Shown here piece after piece: positions 1 to 7,514 of a DNA stretch of 33,328 bases. The notes beneath the pieces were generated by a model, which was not told the origin of the DNA, did no database searches, and was given only the letters and a program-made list of their open reading frames with translations. A program made the position numbers and the translations under genes. The stretch comes from an uncultured Bacilli bacterium (GTDB taxonomy: Bacteria > Bacillota_I > Bacilli_A > RF39 > UBA660). Position 1 is the stretch's first letter, and the number at the start of each line of letters is the position of its first letter. The stretch lies in assembly GCA_934101865.1 (NCBI GenBank), contig CAKOSA010000011.1:1-33328 (forward strand). The letters run 5' to 3'.

Positions 1-372
1 GATTATATTATTGATAATACTAAGTATGATACTTTAAAGAGTAAGAATATTAATGATATGACTTACAAGTCTAATACGGCTATTGGGGTACTTCTTGAAG
101 GGTATGGTATTTGTTCGGGATATAGTGATGCTATGAGTATTTTTCTGGATAAACTTGGTATAGATAATTATAAGATTAGTAATGATACGCATATATGGAA
201 CTTGGTTAAGGTTAATAATAAGTGGCTACATATTGATTTGACTTGGGATGATCCTGTATATGAACAGAATTTGAATAGAGACACATATTTTCTTATTACT
301 ACGGCAGAACTTGAAAAACTGAATGATAATACGCACAGTTTTAATAAAACTGTATTTAAAGAGGCGGCGTAA
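1..372 (+). CDS. Transglutaminase-like domain protein, 3' part only
   Basis: The reading frame is open from base 1, so this is the C-terminal part of a longer protein; the first internal ATG (base 58) is not a credible start because conserved-looking sequence lies before it. The visible part carries the transglutaminase/protease-like core: a Cys in the motif GYGICSGYSDA, then His in THIWNLVKV and Asp in HIDLTWDDP, which form the Cys-His-Asp triad of this fold. In bacteria such domains are often secreted or wall-associated peptidases or cross-linking enzymes, but the N-terminus that would show a signal peptide is outside the window. It is the only plus-strand gene here and converges on miaA. 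The substrate is unknown. Confidence 0.85.
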   Translation, partial: DYIIDNTKYDTLKSKNINDMTYKSNTAIGVLLEGYGICSGYSDAMSIFLDKLGIDNYKISNDTHIWNLVKVNNKWLHIDLTWDDPVYEQNLNRDTYFLITTAELEKLNDNTHSFNKTVFKEAA

Positions 373-375
373 AAG

Positions 376-405
376 AAAAATAACTTGTTAATTTAAGTTA
401 TTTTT
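376..405. terminator. Bidirectional terminator between the transglutaminase-like gene and miaA
   Basis: An 11-bp stem (376-386 with 395-405) closes an 8-base loop and carries T-runs on both strands (401-407 on plus; a TTTTTCTTTT tract on minus). It overlaps the miaA stop codon and follows the plus-strand stop by three bases, so it can end transcription from both sides. Confidence 0.8.
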
Positions 406-1275
406 TTCATTTATGTAAGCTATTACTTCCCCTACTGTTTCGTTAAAATTTTCAAAGTTTACGTCAAACCATTTGACGTCCATTTTATTATTAAAGAATG
501 TGTATTGTCTTTTGGCGTATCTACGGGAATTTCTTTTTATATCGTCAATTGCTTCTTCTAAACTTATTTTTTTATCGAAGTAGTTATATAGTTCTTTATA
601 GCCGATACTTTGGGTAGCTTTGCTATGGATATTTCTTTTATAGAGATTATGGACTTCGTTTATTAGGCCTTGTTCAATCATTTTATCTACTCTATCGTTT
701 ATCCTTTGATATAGGATACTTCTATCGGTTGTGAGGCCGATGGTGATGAAGTTATATAATTTTTTATCACCGTTATTATTTAGTCGCATACTTTCGTTAT
801 GGTTATCGTAGTAATTTAGAAATCTGATTAGTCTACGTCTATTATTTTGGGGAATAGTGCATTCTTTGTCAATAGTGAGGGCTTTATTATAGAGCATTTC
901 AGTACTAAGATTTTCGTAATTATTGGTAATGGTTTCGTTAGTGAAGTTGTAATCGTATAGTACACTTTTGGCATAAAGTCCCGTGCCTCCGACCATAATT
1001 ATGGTTTTGCCTTTTTTTTCTATTTGGGATATTTCCCTACGGGCCGTGGTTTGATAGTCGAATACTGTATAGTTTTCGTTAATGTCAACAAAATCTATTA
1101 AATGGTGAGGAATGTTTTCCATTTCTTCGGGAGTTACTTTGGCACTTCCTATATTTAACTCTTTATATATTTGGACACTATCAAAGTTTATGATTTCTCC
1201 GTCGTACTTTTTGGCTAATTCTATACTTAATTTTGTTTTACCTACTCCCGTAGGGCCTACTATTACAATAATCAT
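388..1275 (-). CDS. miaA: tRNA dimethylallyltransferase MiaA
   Basis: Adds a dimethylallyl group to N6 of A37 next to the anticodon of tRNAs that read UNN codons, improving decoding. The P-loop GPTGVGKT is at residues 7-14, followed by the family signatures DSVQIYKELNIGSAK (substrate-binding Asp and Gln), HHLIDF, GGTGLY, and near the C-terminus QSIGYKEL and RRYAKRQYTFF. At 295 aa it is slightly shorter than the usual 300-315, with a compact middle region. The ATG overlaps the mutL stop (TAATG), so the two are co-transcribed and probably translationally coupled. The mutL-miaA order is common in Firmicutes. It ends in the bidirectional terminator. Confidence 0.97.
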   Translation of the reverse strand: MIIVIVGPTGVGKTKLSIELAKKYDGEIINFDSVQIYKELNIGSAKVTPEEMENIPHHLIDFVDINENYTVFDYQTTARREISQIEKKGKTIIMVGGTGLYAKSVLYDYNFTNETITNNYENLSTEMLYNKALTIDKECTIPQNNRRRLIRFLNYYDNHNESMRLNNNGDKKLYNFITIGLTTDRSILYQRINDRVDKMIEQGLINEVHNLYKRNIHSKATQSIGYKELYNYFDKKISLEEAIDDIKRNSRRYAKRQYTFFNNKMDVKWFDVNFENFNETVGEVIAYINEKNNLN

Positions 1276-3062
1276 TATATACTCCTTTTGAACATTTTTT
1301 CTAGTTCGTACTTAGTGAAATTGATAATTGTTGGTCTTCCGTGGGGGCAATTGTAGGGGTTGTAGCACTGGCGAAGGTCGCTAATTAGGCTTTCCATATC
1401 AGCAAAGCCGATGTCGGTATTGCCCTTAATACTCATTTTGCAACTAACCATTTTGGCGAGATTATCGCGGAATTTTCCGAGGTCGAAGTTTTTTTCTTTT
1501 TCGAGAATGCTATCGAATATGCCTTTTATGGTTTCGGGTTCATATCCTTTGGTGAACCAAACGGGATGTTCGATAACTCTAAAAGAACTGTTACCGAAGC
1601 GTTCTACTTTTATGTTAAGACTTTCTAGTATGTCCATATTTTCTTCTATTATCATTGCTTCGTTTAGGGGAAGTTCGATGTTAATGGGAATGAGGGGGCT
1701 AATGGTGTTTCCAGTGGGATGTTTCATTAGAAATGATACTTTTTCGTAGTTTACTCTTTCTTTGGCCGCGTGCTGGTCGATTAGATATAGTCCTAATTCA
1801 TTTTGACATATTATATATGTACCAAAGGCGAGACCGACGGGATATAATTCAGGAAGTTTGTTTTCGGCAGTTATATCTGTTGCATATTCTTCTCTAATGG
1901 TTTCTAGTTCTTCGTCGGTTATATTTGCATCATCGTTTATATAGCTTTCTAGTCTTTTTTTGTATTCTTCATCGAGGGGTGTTTCGGGTTCTTTAACGAT
2001 GTTTTTTTCAAGATTTAAAGAGATATTTTCGTAATTAACGGGCTTTTCTTCTTTGATTTCTATTTTGGGAATTAATAGTTTATTTTTTAGTACTTCTTTA
2101 ATAGTGTCTGTAATTAGATTTTGAAGATCCTCGAAATTGCTGAAATTTATATCTAGTTTTGAGGGGTGGATATTTACATCTATTAAAGTAGGGTCGGCAG
2201 TAATATTTATGACAGCTATTGGATATCTAGTATCTTCTTTAAAAGAGGAATAGGCTTCGTTTATTACACGATTTAGAATATAGTTTTTTATTACTCTTCC
2301 GTTTACTAAGACGGATATGTGATTTTTAGAGGCTCTATTTACTTCTGGTAAAGAGACATATCCTTCAATGGTATAATCTAGGTTATTCCCTTTTATATAG
2401 AGCATTTTTTTGGCTATGTTAAGGCCATATATATCTTTAATTACTTTTAAGAGGTTGCCGGAACCGTCAGTATTTATGATTTCTTTGTCATCATTTATTA
2501 GTTTAAATTTAATATTTGGGTATGATAGAGCCATTTTGTGAATATATTCAGTGATATTGGCTAGTTCTGTATAAGGGCTTTTTAGATATTTAAAACGGGC
2601 GGGGGTGTTATAAAAGAGATTGTTTACAGTGATACTTGTTCCCTTACGTGCTTCACACTCCCCTTCTTCTATAAGGTTTCCTCCTTTGATGTGGACCATA
2701 AAGCCTAATTCTTCGTCGGGACAGGTTTTGAGGACAACATTTGCTACGGATGCAATTGATGGTAAGGCTTCACCTCTAAATCCTAGGGATGATATGTTGA
2801 ATAAATCGTCGTCTGTATATAGTTTACTGGTAGCGTGTCTTTCAAAACATAGTTTAGCATCTTCTTTATTCATACCGGAGCCGTTATCGATTACTTTTAT
2901 TTCTCTAAGTCCAGATTCTTTTAGGTATATAAATATTTCTGTACTTCCGGCGTCGACAGAGTTTTCTACTAGTTCTTTTACAACAGATAAGCATTTTTCT
3001 ACTACTTCTCCGGCAGCTATTTTATTTGATAAGTGTTCACTCATTACTTTAATTTTGTTCAT
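1275..3062 (-). CDS. mutL: DNA mismatch repair protein MutL (endonuclease type)
   Basis: Couples mismatch recognition by MutS to strand incision. The N-terminal GHKL ATPase has motif I around E30 and N34 (KELVENSVDAG), DNGSGM, ATSKL, GFRGEAL and the MutL signature NTPARFKYL. The C-terminal half keeps the nuclease metal site: DQHAAKERVNYE begins at residue 429, and SCKMSIKG and CPHGRPT follow near residues 541 and 572. This is therefore the nicking MutL of organisms without MutH. Length (595 aa) is normal and the start is supported by a GAGGAAG ribosome site. No mutS is visible; it normally lies just upstream but here a CPBP protease does. Confidence 0.97.
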   Translation of the reverse strand: MNKIKVMSEHLSNKIAAGEVVEKCLSVVKELVENSVDAGSTEIFIYLKESGLREIKVIDNGSGMNKEDAKLCFERHATSKLYTDDDLFNISSLGFRGEALPSIASVANVVLKTCPDEELGFMVHIKGGNLIEEGECEARKGTSITVNNLFYNTPARFKYLKSPYTELANITEYIHKMALSYPNIKFKLINDDKEIINTDGSGNLLKVIKDIYGLNIAKKMLYIKGNNLDYTIEGYVSLPEVNRASKNHISVLVNGRVIKNYILNRVINEAYSSFKEDTRYPIAVINITADPTLIDVNIHPSKLDINFSNFEDLQNLITDTIKEVLKNKLLIPKIEIKEEKPVNYENISLNLEKNIVKEPETPLDEEYKKRLESYINDDANITDEELETIREEYATDITAENKLPELYPVGLAFGTYIICQNELGLYLIDQHAAKERVNYEKVSFLMKHPTGNTISPLIPINIELPLNEAMIIEENMDILESLNIKVERFGNSSFRVIEHPVWFTKGYEPETIKGIFDSILEKEKNFDLGKFRDNLAKMVSCKMSIKGNTDIGFADMESLISDLRQCYNPYNCPHGRPTIINFTKYELEKMFKRSI

Positions 3063-3086
3063 AAATACTTCCTCATTTCTATTACA

Positions 3087-3110
3087 ATTATATCATTTTT
3101 GGGGAATTAA
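3087..3110 (-). promoter_or_regulatory. Promoter of mutL-miaA
   Basis: The -10 hexamer TATAAT (3087-3092) is preceded by TGA, making an extended -10. Upstream, only a poor -35 (TTGTTT, about 18 bases away) can be proposed, and it overlaps the hairpin of the previous gene's terminator. A GAGGAAG ribosome site follows before the ATG. Confidence 0.55.
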
Positions 3111-3139
3111 AACAACACATTTTGGAAATATGTGTTGTT
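3111..3139 (-). terminator. Terminator of the CPBP protease gene
   Basis: A perfect 10-bp stem (3111-3120 with 3130-3139) with a 9-base loop is followed on the minus strand by TTAATT. The T-tract is short, so termination may be partial and mutL could receive read-through. Confidence 0.6.
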
Positions 3140-3188
3140 AATTATATTTACAGTTTTTGAATTTCTGCAAGTATAGTGTTACAGTTTT

Positions 3189-3884
3189 TTAATTTTTGAT
3201 GATGTATTTACGTTCTATTTGGTAACTTATGATAAGTCCTATTAGGCTAATTATTAGTAAATATATATCAAAGCCGGTTAGAAATATTACGATTAGATTA
3301 GCACTTATATGGACAAGCATACTGGCTACGATATTCTTGTATTTGAGATATATTTTACTTAGTATTAATCCTAGAACAAAGGCATATATCATATTATATA
3401 GATTACCGTGAAGGATGGCGAAGACAAAAGTACTAATCATAATACTGGTATTTTCGTCATTGAATTTTAGGAGTTTATTTAGATAGATATATCTAAATAG
3501 TAGTTCTTCCATAATGGGACCTATAAAGCCTGTAGATAGAACTACTAGCCATAAACTCATATTGGAACTTGTACCGGATCCTCCTACTTTAAATAGTAGC
3601 ATATTCATAAATGTGGCGGAAAATACGCCAATCATAGCAAGGGGAATTATTTTCTTTGGACTTATATTTTTCTCTTGTTTATAGTATTTTTTATATAGGA
3701 TAATTATTACTATTATATTAAAGGTTAGTAGTATATAGGGCATATAGTTTATGACAAAGTGTTTGACATTGTTTCCACCACACATAGTGTATATTATACT
3801 AATTCCAAAAAGAACGATGTACTCTAATATATAGATTATAAATATTTCTTTTAGGGCATAGATAAATTTTTTAAAGTATTCCAT
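3189..3884 (-). CDS. CPBP-family intramembrane metalloprotease
   Basis: A 231-aa protein with about six to seven hydrophobic segments, fitting the CAAX-protease/bacteriocin-processing (Abi, CPBP) family. The catalytic motifs are visible: the glutamate pair in MEELLFR, a histidine in FAILHG and a second in LVHISAN; together these hold the metal and water in the membrane. Bacterial members process or protect against peptides or act in stress responses, but the substrate cannot be told from sequence. It has its own weak extended -10 promoter, a strong AAAGGAG ribosome site and a terminator on each side, so it is monocistronic and unrelated to alaS or mutL. Confidence 0.88.
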   Translation of the reverse strand: MEYFKKFIYALKEIFIIYILEYIVLFGISIIYTMCGGNNVKHFVINYMPYILLTFNIIVIIILYKKYYKQEKNISPKKIIPLAMIGVFSATFMNMLLFKVGGSGTSSNMSLWLVVLSTGFIGPIMEELLFRYIYLNKLLKFNDENTSIMISTFVFAILHGNLYNMIYAFVLGLILSKIYLKYKNIVASMLVHISANLIVIFLTGFDIYLLIISLIGLIISYQIERKYIIKN

Positions 3885-3920
3885 AATTGTCTCCTTTTCT
3901 TCTATTTATATTTTATCATA

Positions 3921-3929
3921 TATTTGGGA
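3921..3929 (-). promoter_or_regulatory. Extended -10 promoter of the CPBP protease gene (approximate)
   Basis: On the minus strand TGATAAAAT lies about 35 bases before the ATG, an extended -10 (TGN followed by TAAAAT). No good -35 is present. The exact bounds are approximate. Confidence 0.4.
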
Positions 3930-3966
3930 ACTAATCTATAATTTTTTAAATATAGTATGGAGTAAG

Positions 3967-3999
3967 AAAAGAAAGTCTTAAGATGCTAGACTTTCTTTT
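3967..3999 (-). terminator. Terminator of alaS
   Basis: A 12-bp stem (3967-3978 with 3988-3999) with a 9-base loop; the 3' arm ends in TTTCTTTTCTT, which acts as the U-tract. The hairpin spans the alaS stop codon. Confidence 0.85.
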
Positions 4000-6674
4000 A
4001 TTTCTTTTAGATACATACTTACGTTAGTGGTATCACTTCCTCCGCCTTGGGCAAAGGTTTTATTGCCTCCACCATTTCCACTGCATTTTAGGCTTAGGTG
4101 TTTAATGATTTTACCAGCATCAATATTTTCGTTAGTTGTTTTATTTTTGCAAACGAAGTTAACGCTATTTTCACCGACATTGGCAAGGAGAATGAAGCTA
4201 TTTTCTATTCTATTGGATAGACTACTTGCTATTTGTTTTAGGGTATTTACGTCATAGTCTTTTGTTATGGCAATGACAGTATTTATATTATTTATGTTAT
4301 TTATATTTTCCATAAAGTTACTTAGATCACTTACGGATTTTTGGCTTTTTAATTCCATATATTTTTTTTCGAGGTTTTTTACTTCTTCTTTGAGGCCTTT
4401 TACTTCGTTTCTATTGAATACTATATCGTTATAACAGGTTGGAGCATCGTTATTTATATCGTAACTCCAGTTTAGTTTAATATCCATTTTATCAGCATCC
4501 ATTAGTATTTTTTTGACTTTACCGAGGAGTTTAATCATATCGTCATTATATGGGGCTATTTCTCGTTGCATCATTGGGATTATCCATCTATCGGAAGTAC
4601 CTGTAATTCGGTAAATATCGCTACCTTTATTTTCAACATTAATGATACCTACTTTCTTTATGTCACCGGTATTTTTGACGTGGGTTCCTCCGCATAGTTC
4701 AATGGAATCTCCTAGTTCCACTACTCTAACAATGTCACCATACTTGTCCTCGAAAAGGGCCATTGCTCCTCTTTTTTTGGCTTCATCTAGTTTCATATAA
4801 CTGATATGGGTATCGATATTTTGACTGATTTTTTTGTTTACTTCTTCTTCGACTTTGGTTATTATTTCATCGCTGAGACGACCTCGGTAATTGAAGTCGA
4901 AACGGAAACTTTCGTTAGTAACATTGCTTCCGGCTTGATGAAGGGAATCTCCAAAGATGTCTTGAAGGGTTTTTTGAAGTAAGTGGACAGCACTATGGTT
5001 TTTGGTTATATCGCTTCGGAAATCTTTATCAACAGTAGCGGTAACGGTGTCGCCGGTAGTTATAAGGCCGTTTTTGACTTCAACGTGAATTAGGTTTTGG
5101 CCGTTTGGACTTTTGATAACGTTAAGGACTTCTAGTTCAGCACTTTCATTTTTTATTGTGCCTTGATCGCTAACTTGGCCACCGCTTTCGGCATAGAATG
5201 GGCATTTATCTAATATGACTAGGCAATCAGTACTGGAACTGTTTACTAGTTCATCATCTCTTATTATTCCTATTACTTTGCTTTCGGTAGTTAGGGTATC
5301 GTAACCTACGAATTCGCTTTCTTCTTTGTAGTTTATAATGGCTTCACTTTGCATATTCATACTTTTATAGTTTTTTCTATTACTACGAGCGGTTTCTTTT
5401 TGCATATCCATATATTTTTTGAATTCTTCGATATCGACAGTAAAGCCTTTTTCCTCGGCTATTTCTGTAGTTAGTTCGACGGGAAAGCCATAGGTATCGT
5501 ATAGTTTAAAGGCTTCTTTACCGCTTATTTTTTTATTACTACTTGTTGCAAATAGTTCTTCTAGTCTTTTTTCTCCGGAAAGGAGGGTTTTATGGAATAG
5601 TTCTTCTTCCTTAGTTATTAATTCTTTTATATTTTCTTCTTCTTTGACAAGATATGGGTATATTTCTTTATAGTTATCGACAACTACTTTGACTAAATTA
5701 GACATAAAGCTATGATTTATATTTAGTTTACGGCTCATTCTTACGGCTCTTCGTAAGAGTCTTCTTAGTACGTAACCACGGCCATAGTTTTCGAAGGTTG
5801 CTCCATCACCTAAGGCAAAGACAAGGGTTCTTATGTGATCGGCTATTACTTTGAATTCTATTTGGCCAAAGTATTCTATATGACAGATATTGCTTATTTC
5901 GTCCATAATGGGCATAAACATATCGGTTTCGTAGTTGGTTTCGGTTTCTTGAAGGATGCAAGCCATTCTTTCAACGCCCATACCGGTATCGATATTTTTG
6001 CTGGGAAGTTCTTCGTAGGCCTCTCTTTTGACTCCTTCTTTGGCATTGTACTGACTGAATACGTTGTTCCATATTTCTATATAACGGTCGTTTTCGATAT
6101 CGTTTTGGAGGAGTTTTATTCCTTGATTTTCTTTATCGTATTTGCTACCACGATCATAAAATATTTCGGAATCGGGGCCACTTGGTCCAGGACCTATTTC
6201 CCAGTAGTTGCCTTCTAATTTTATGATATGGTCGTCTTTTATACCGAGGCTTTTCCATATTTCTATGGCTTCGGTATCGCTAGGATAGACGGTCATATAT
6301 AGTTTATTTACATCTATATCGAAGTATTTGGGACTGGTCAAAAGTTCAAGAGCCATAGTTAGGGCTTCTTTTTTGAAGTAGTCACCAATAGAGAAATTTC
6401 CAAGCATTTGGAAGAAAGTATGGTGACGAGCGGTTTTACCTACTACTTCAATATCTCCTGTTCTTATACATTTTTGACAGCTTACTAATCTTTTGCAAGG
6501 GGGCATAAGGGTTCCGTCAAAGTATTTTTTGAGGGGAGTTACACCGGCATTTATCCAAAGAACAGAGGGGTCGTCGTGAGGAATAAGGCTTCCGCTTTCC
6601 ATTATTTTATGACCGTGTTCTTCAAAATAACTTAAAAACATTTTTATGACGTCATTACCTTTTAATTTCTTCAT
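3978..6674 (-). CDS. alaS: Alanyl-tRNA synthetase
   Basis: Charges tRNA-Ala and edits mischarged Ser/Gly. Class II catalytic core in the first 240 residues (GSLIPHDDPSVLW, RTGDIEVVGKTARHHTFF, GNFSIGDYF), the editing domain with zinc ligands HSAVH (560-564) and CGGTH (661-665), and a C-terminal DHHA1 domain with GGGGNKTFAQGGG-like glycines. Length 898 aa is slightly above the usual 870-880. The start matches the family N-terminus and overlaps the upstream gene by 20 bases; AAAGGAG inside that gene is its ribosome site. It is the second gene behind a T-box leader with an alanine specifier, so it is induced by uncharged tRNA-Ala. Confidence 0.98.
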   Translation of the reverse strand: MKKLKGNDVIKMFLSYFEEHGHKIMESGSLIPHDDPSVLWINAGVTPLKKYFDGTLMPPCKRLVSCQKCIRTGDIEVVGKTARHHTFFQMLGNFSIGDYFKKEALTMALELLTSPKYFDIDVNKLYMTVYPSDTEAIEIWKSLGIKDDHIIKLEGNYWEIGPGPSGPDSEIFYDRGSKYDKENQGIKLLQNDIENDRYIEIWNNVFSQYNAKEGVKREAYEELPSKNIDTGMGVERMACILQETETNYETDMFMPIMDEISNICHIEYFGQIEFKVIADHIRTLVFALGDGATFENYGRGYVLRRLLRRAVRMSRKLNINHSFMSNLVKVVVDNYKEIYPYLVKEEENIKELITKEEELFHKTLLSGEKRLEELFATSSNKKISGKEAFKLYDTYGFPVELTTEIAEEKGFTVDIEEFKKYMDMQKETARSNRKNYKSMNMQSEAIINYKEESEFVGYDTLTTESKVIGIIRDDELVNSSSTDCLVILDKCPFYAESGGQVSDQGTIKNESAELEVLNVIKSPNGQNLIHVEVKNGLITTGDTVTATVDKDFRSDITKNHSAVHLLQKTLQDIFGDSLHQAGSNVTNESFRFDFNYRGRLSDEIITKVEEEVNKKISQNIDTHISYMKLDEAKKRGAMALFEDKYGDIVRVVELGDSIELCGGTHVKNTGDIKKVGIINVENKGSDIYRITGTSDRWIIPMMQREIAPYNDDMIKLLGKVKKILMDADKMDIKLNWSYDINNDAPTCYNDIVFNRNEVKGLKEEVKNLEKKYMELKSQKSVSDLSNFMENINNINNINTVIAITKDYDVNTLKQIASSLSNRIENSFILLANVGENSVNFVCKNKTTNENIDAGKIIKHLSLKCSGNGGGNKTFAQGGGSDTTNVSMYLKEIKESLAS

Positions 6675-7230
6675 TATTCATTCTCCTTTCGATATCTTCT
6701 AGTATTGTATTAAGTCTTGTTTCATATTCTTTGGTAGTTCCGTTATTGAATATGAAGTAATCGGCATAAGCTATTGGAGGGGCTTTGGCGATGTTTTCTA
6801 TTTCTGTTAAGTCTCTTCTTTGGGCTTCTTCATTATTGAAGGGTCTTTCTACTCTATTTTCTAGTCTTTCGTAACGGATATTTTTATCGCATACGACAGC
6901 TATGGTATAGAAGTTATCTCCTAGTTTTTCTTTTAGGAATTTGTATTCATCCCAAGAGTATAGTCCGTCAAGAACGGTATCTTTTTCTTCGTAACATTTT
7001 TGAATTTTGGGATATAATAGTTTGGCAACCGCAGCCATTCCGTGTTCTTTTCTTATCTTTTCTCTGTATTCTTTTTGAGTTTCGGGGGTTATTGGTATTC
7101 CTTCTTCGGTCATTTTGTCATATACAAGACCTCCGAAGTATACTTTATTCCAACCTCTTTTTTCTAGTAAGTCCGTAGCAATGCTTTTGCCACTTCCACA
7201 CATACCGACAATAGCTATAATTTTATTCAT
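6655..7230 (-). CDS. Dephospho-CoA kinase-like P-loop kinase
   Basis: A 191-aa nucleotide kinase-like protein. The P-loop GMCGSGKS is near the N-terminus, followed by FGGLVYDKM, a region around TVLDGLYSWDEY, and the Arg-rich lid ERLENRVERP with RDLTEIE. This arrangement resembles dephospho-CoA kinase (CoaE, final step of CoA synthesis) and the adenylate-kinase-like proteins related to it, but is not a textbook CoaE, so the substrate is open. A GTG start at 7239 is possible, but the AGGA ribosome site sits almost on it, so I use the ATG at 7230. It lies between the alanine T-box and alaS, overlapping alaS by 20 bases, and so should be controlled by alanine starvation. Confidence 0.75.
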   Translation of the reverse strand: MNKIIAIVGMCGSGKSIATDLLEKRGWNKVYFGGLVYDKMTEEGIPITPETQKEYREKIRKEHGMAAVAKLLYPKIQKCYEEKDTVLDGLYSWDEYKFLKEKLGDNFYTIAVVCDKNIRYERLENRVERPFNNEEAQRRDLTEIENIAKAPPIAYADYFIFNNGTTKEYETRLNTILEDIERRMNNEEIKR

Positions 7231-7255
7231 ATTATACACTTCCTTTCTTATAACT

Positions 7256-7476
7256 AAAAAGGATTACTCCCCTTTCCTTTTAGGAACGAAAGTAATCCGT
7301 GGTACCATCCTAATTTGCTTTTAGCACACTTAATTTAGATAACGGCTGTTAACCGGCAGGTATTAACTGCACTTTGTAAAAGGAGCTTCAATTAATATTT
7401 ATTATTCGTTTCCACCTACCACGAACTCTCTATGAATATTTATTAATTTACTTATCTTTTACTTCGTTTTTCTGTA
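7256..7476 (-). ncRNA. T-box riboswitch (tRNA-Ala sensing) ahead of the kinase-alaS operon
   Basis: The minus-strand leader has the full set of T-box marks. AGAGAG followed by GGTGGAAAC is in stem I. The specifier loop reads GAA-GCT-CC, with the alanine codon GCU at 7386-7384. The T-box AGGATGGTACCACGG is at 7311-7297; its UGGU pairs the ACCA end of uncharged tRNA-Ala. The intrinsic terminator pairs 7291-7298 with 7261-7268 and is followed by TTTTT (7260-7256). Uncharged tRNA-Ala should stabilise the antiterminator and switch on the kinase-like gene and alaS. The 5' boundary is set from the promoter. Confidence 0.95.
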
Positions 7477-7479
7477 ATT

Positions 7480-7509
7480 ATTATACACTTTATGATTGGG
7501 AGTTGTCAA
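7480..7509 (-). promoter_or_regulatory. Promoter of the T-box-alaS operon
   Basis: Consensus TTGACA (7504-7509) and TATAAT (7480-7485) with an 18-base spacer. The -35 box begins only a few bases after the stop codon of the transketolase-like gene, which has no terminator of its own. Confidence 0.9.
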
Positions 7510-7514
7510 GGGGT

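Noticed and set aside
1411..1749. Plus-strand open frames inside mutL, alaS, eno, ligA, serS and nrdD
   Set aside because: They are antisense shadows of strongly conserved genes, with no ribosome sites or recognisable domains.
3148..3189. Direct repeat TTACAGTTTTT at 3148-3158 and 3179-3189
   Set aside because: Only 11 bases, AT-rich, adjacent to a gene end; no further copies seen and no function suggested.
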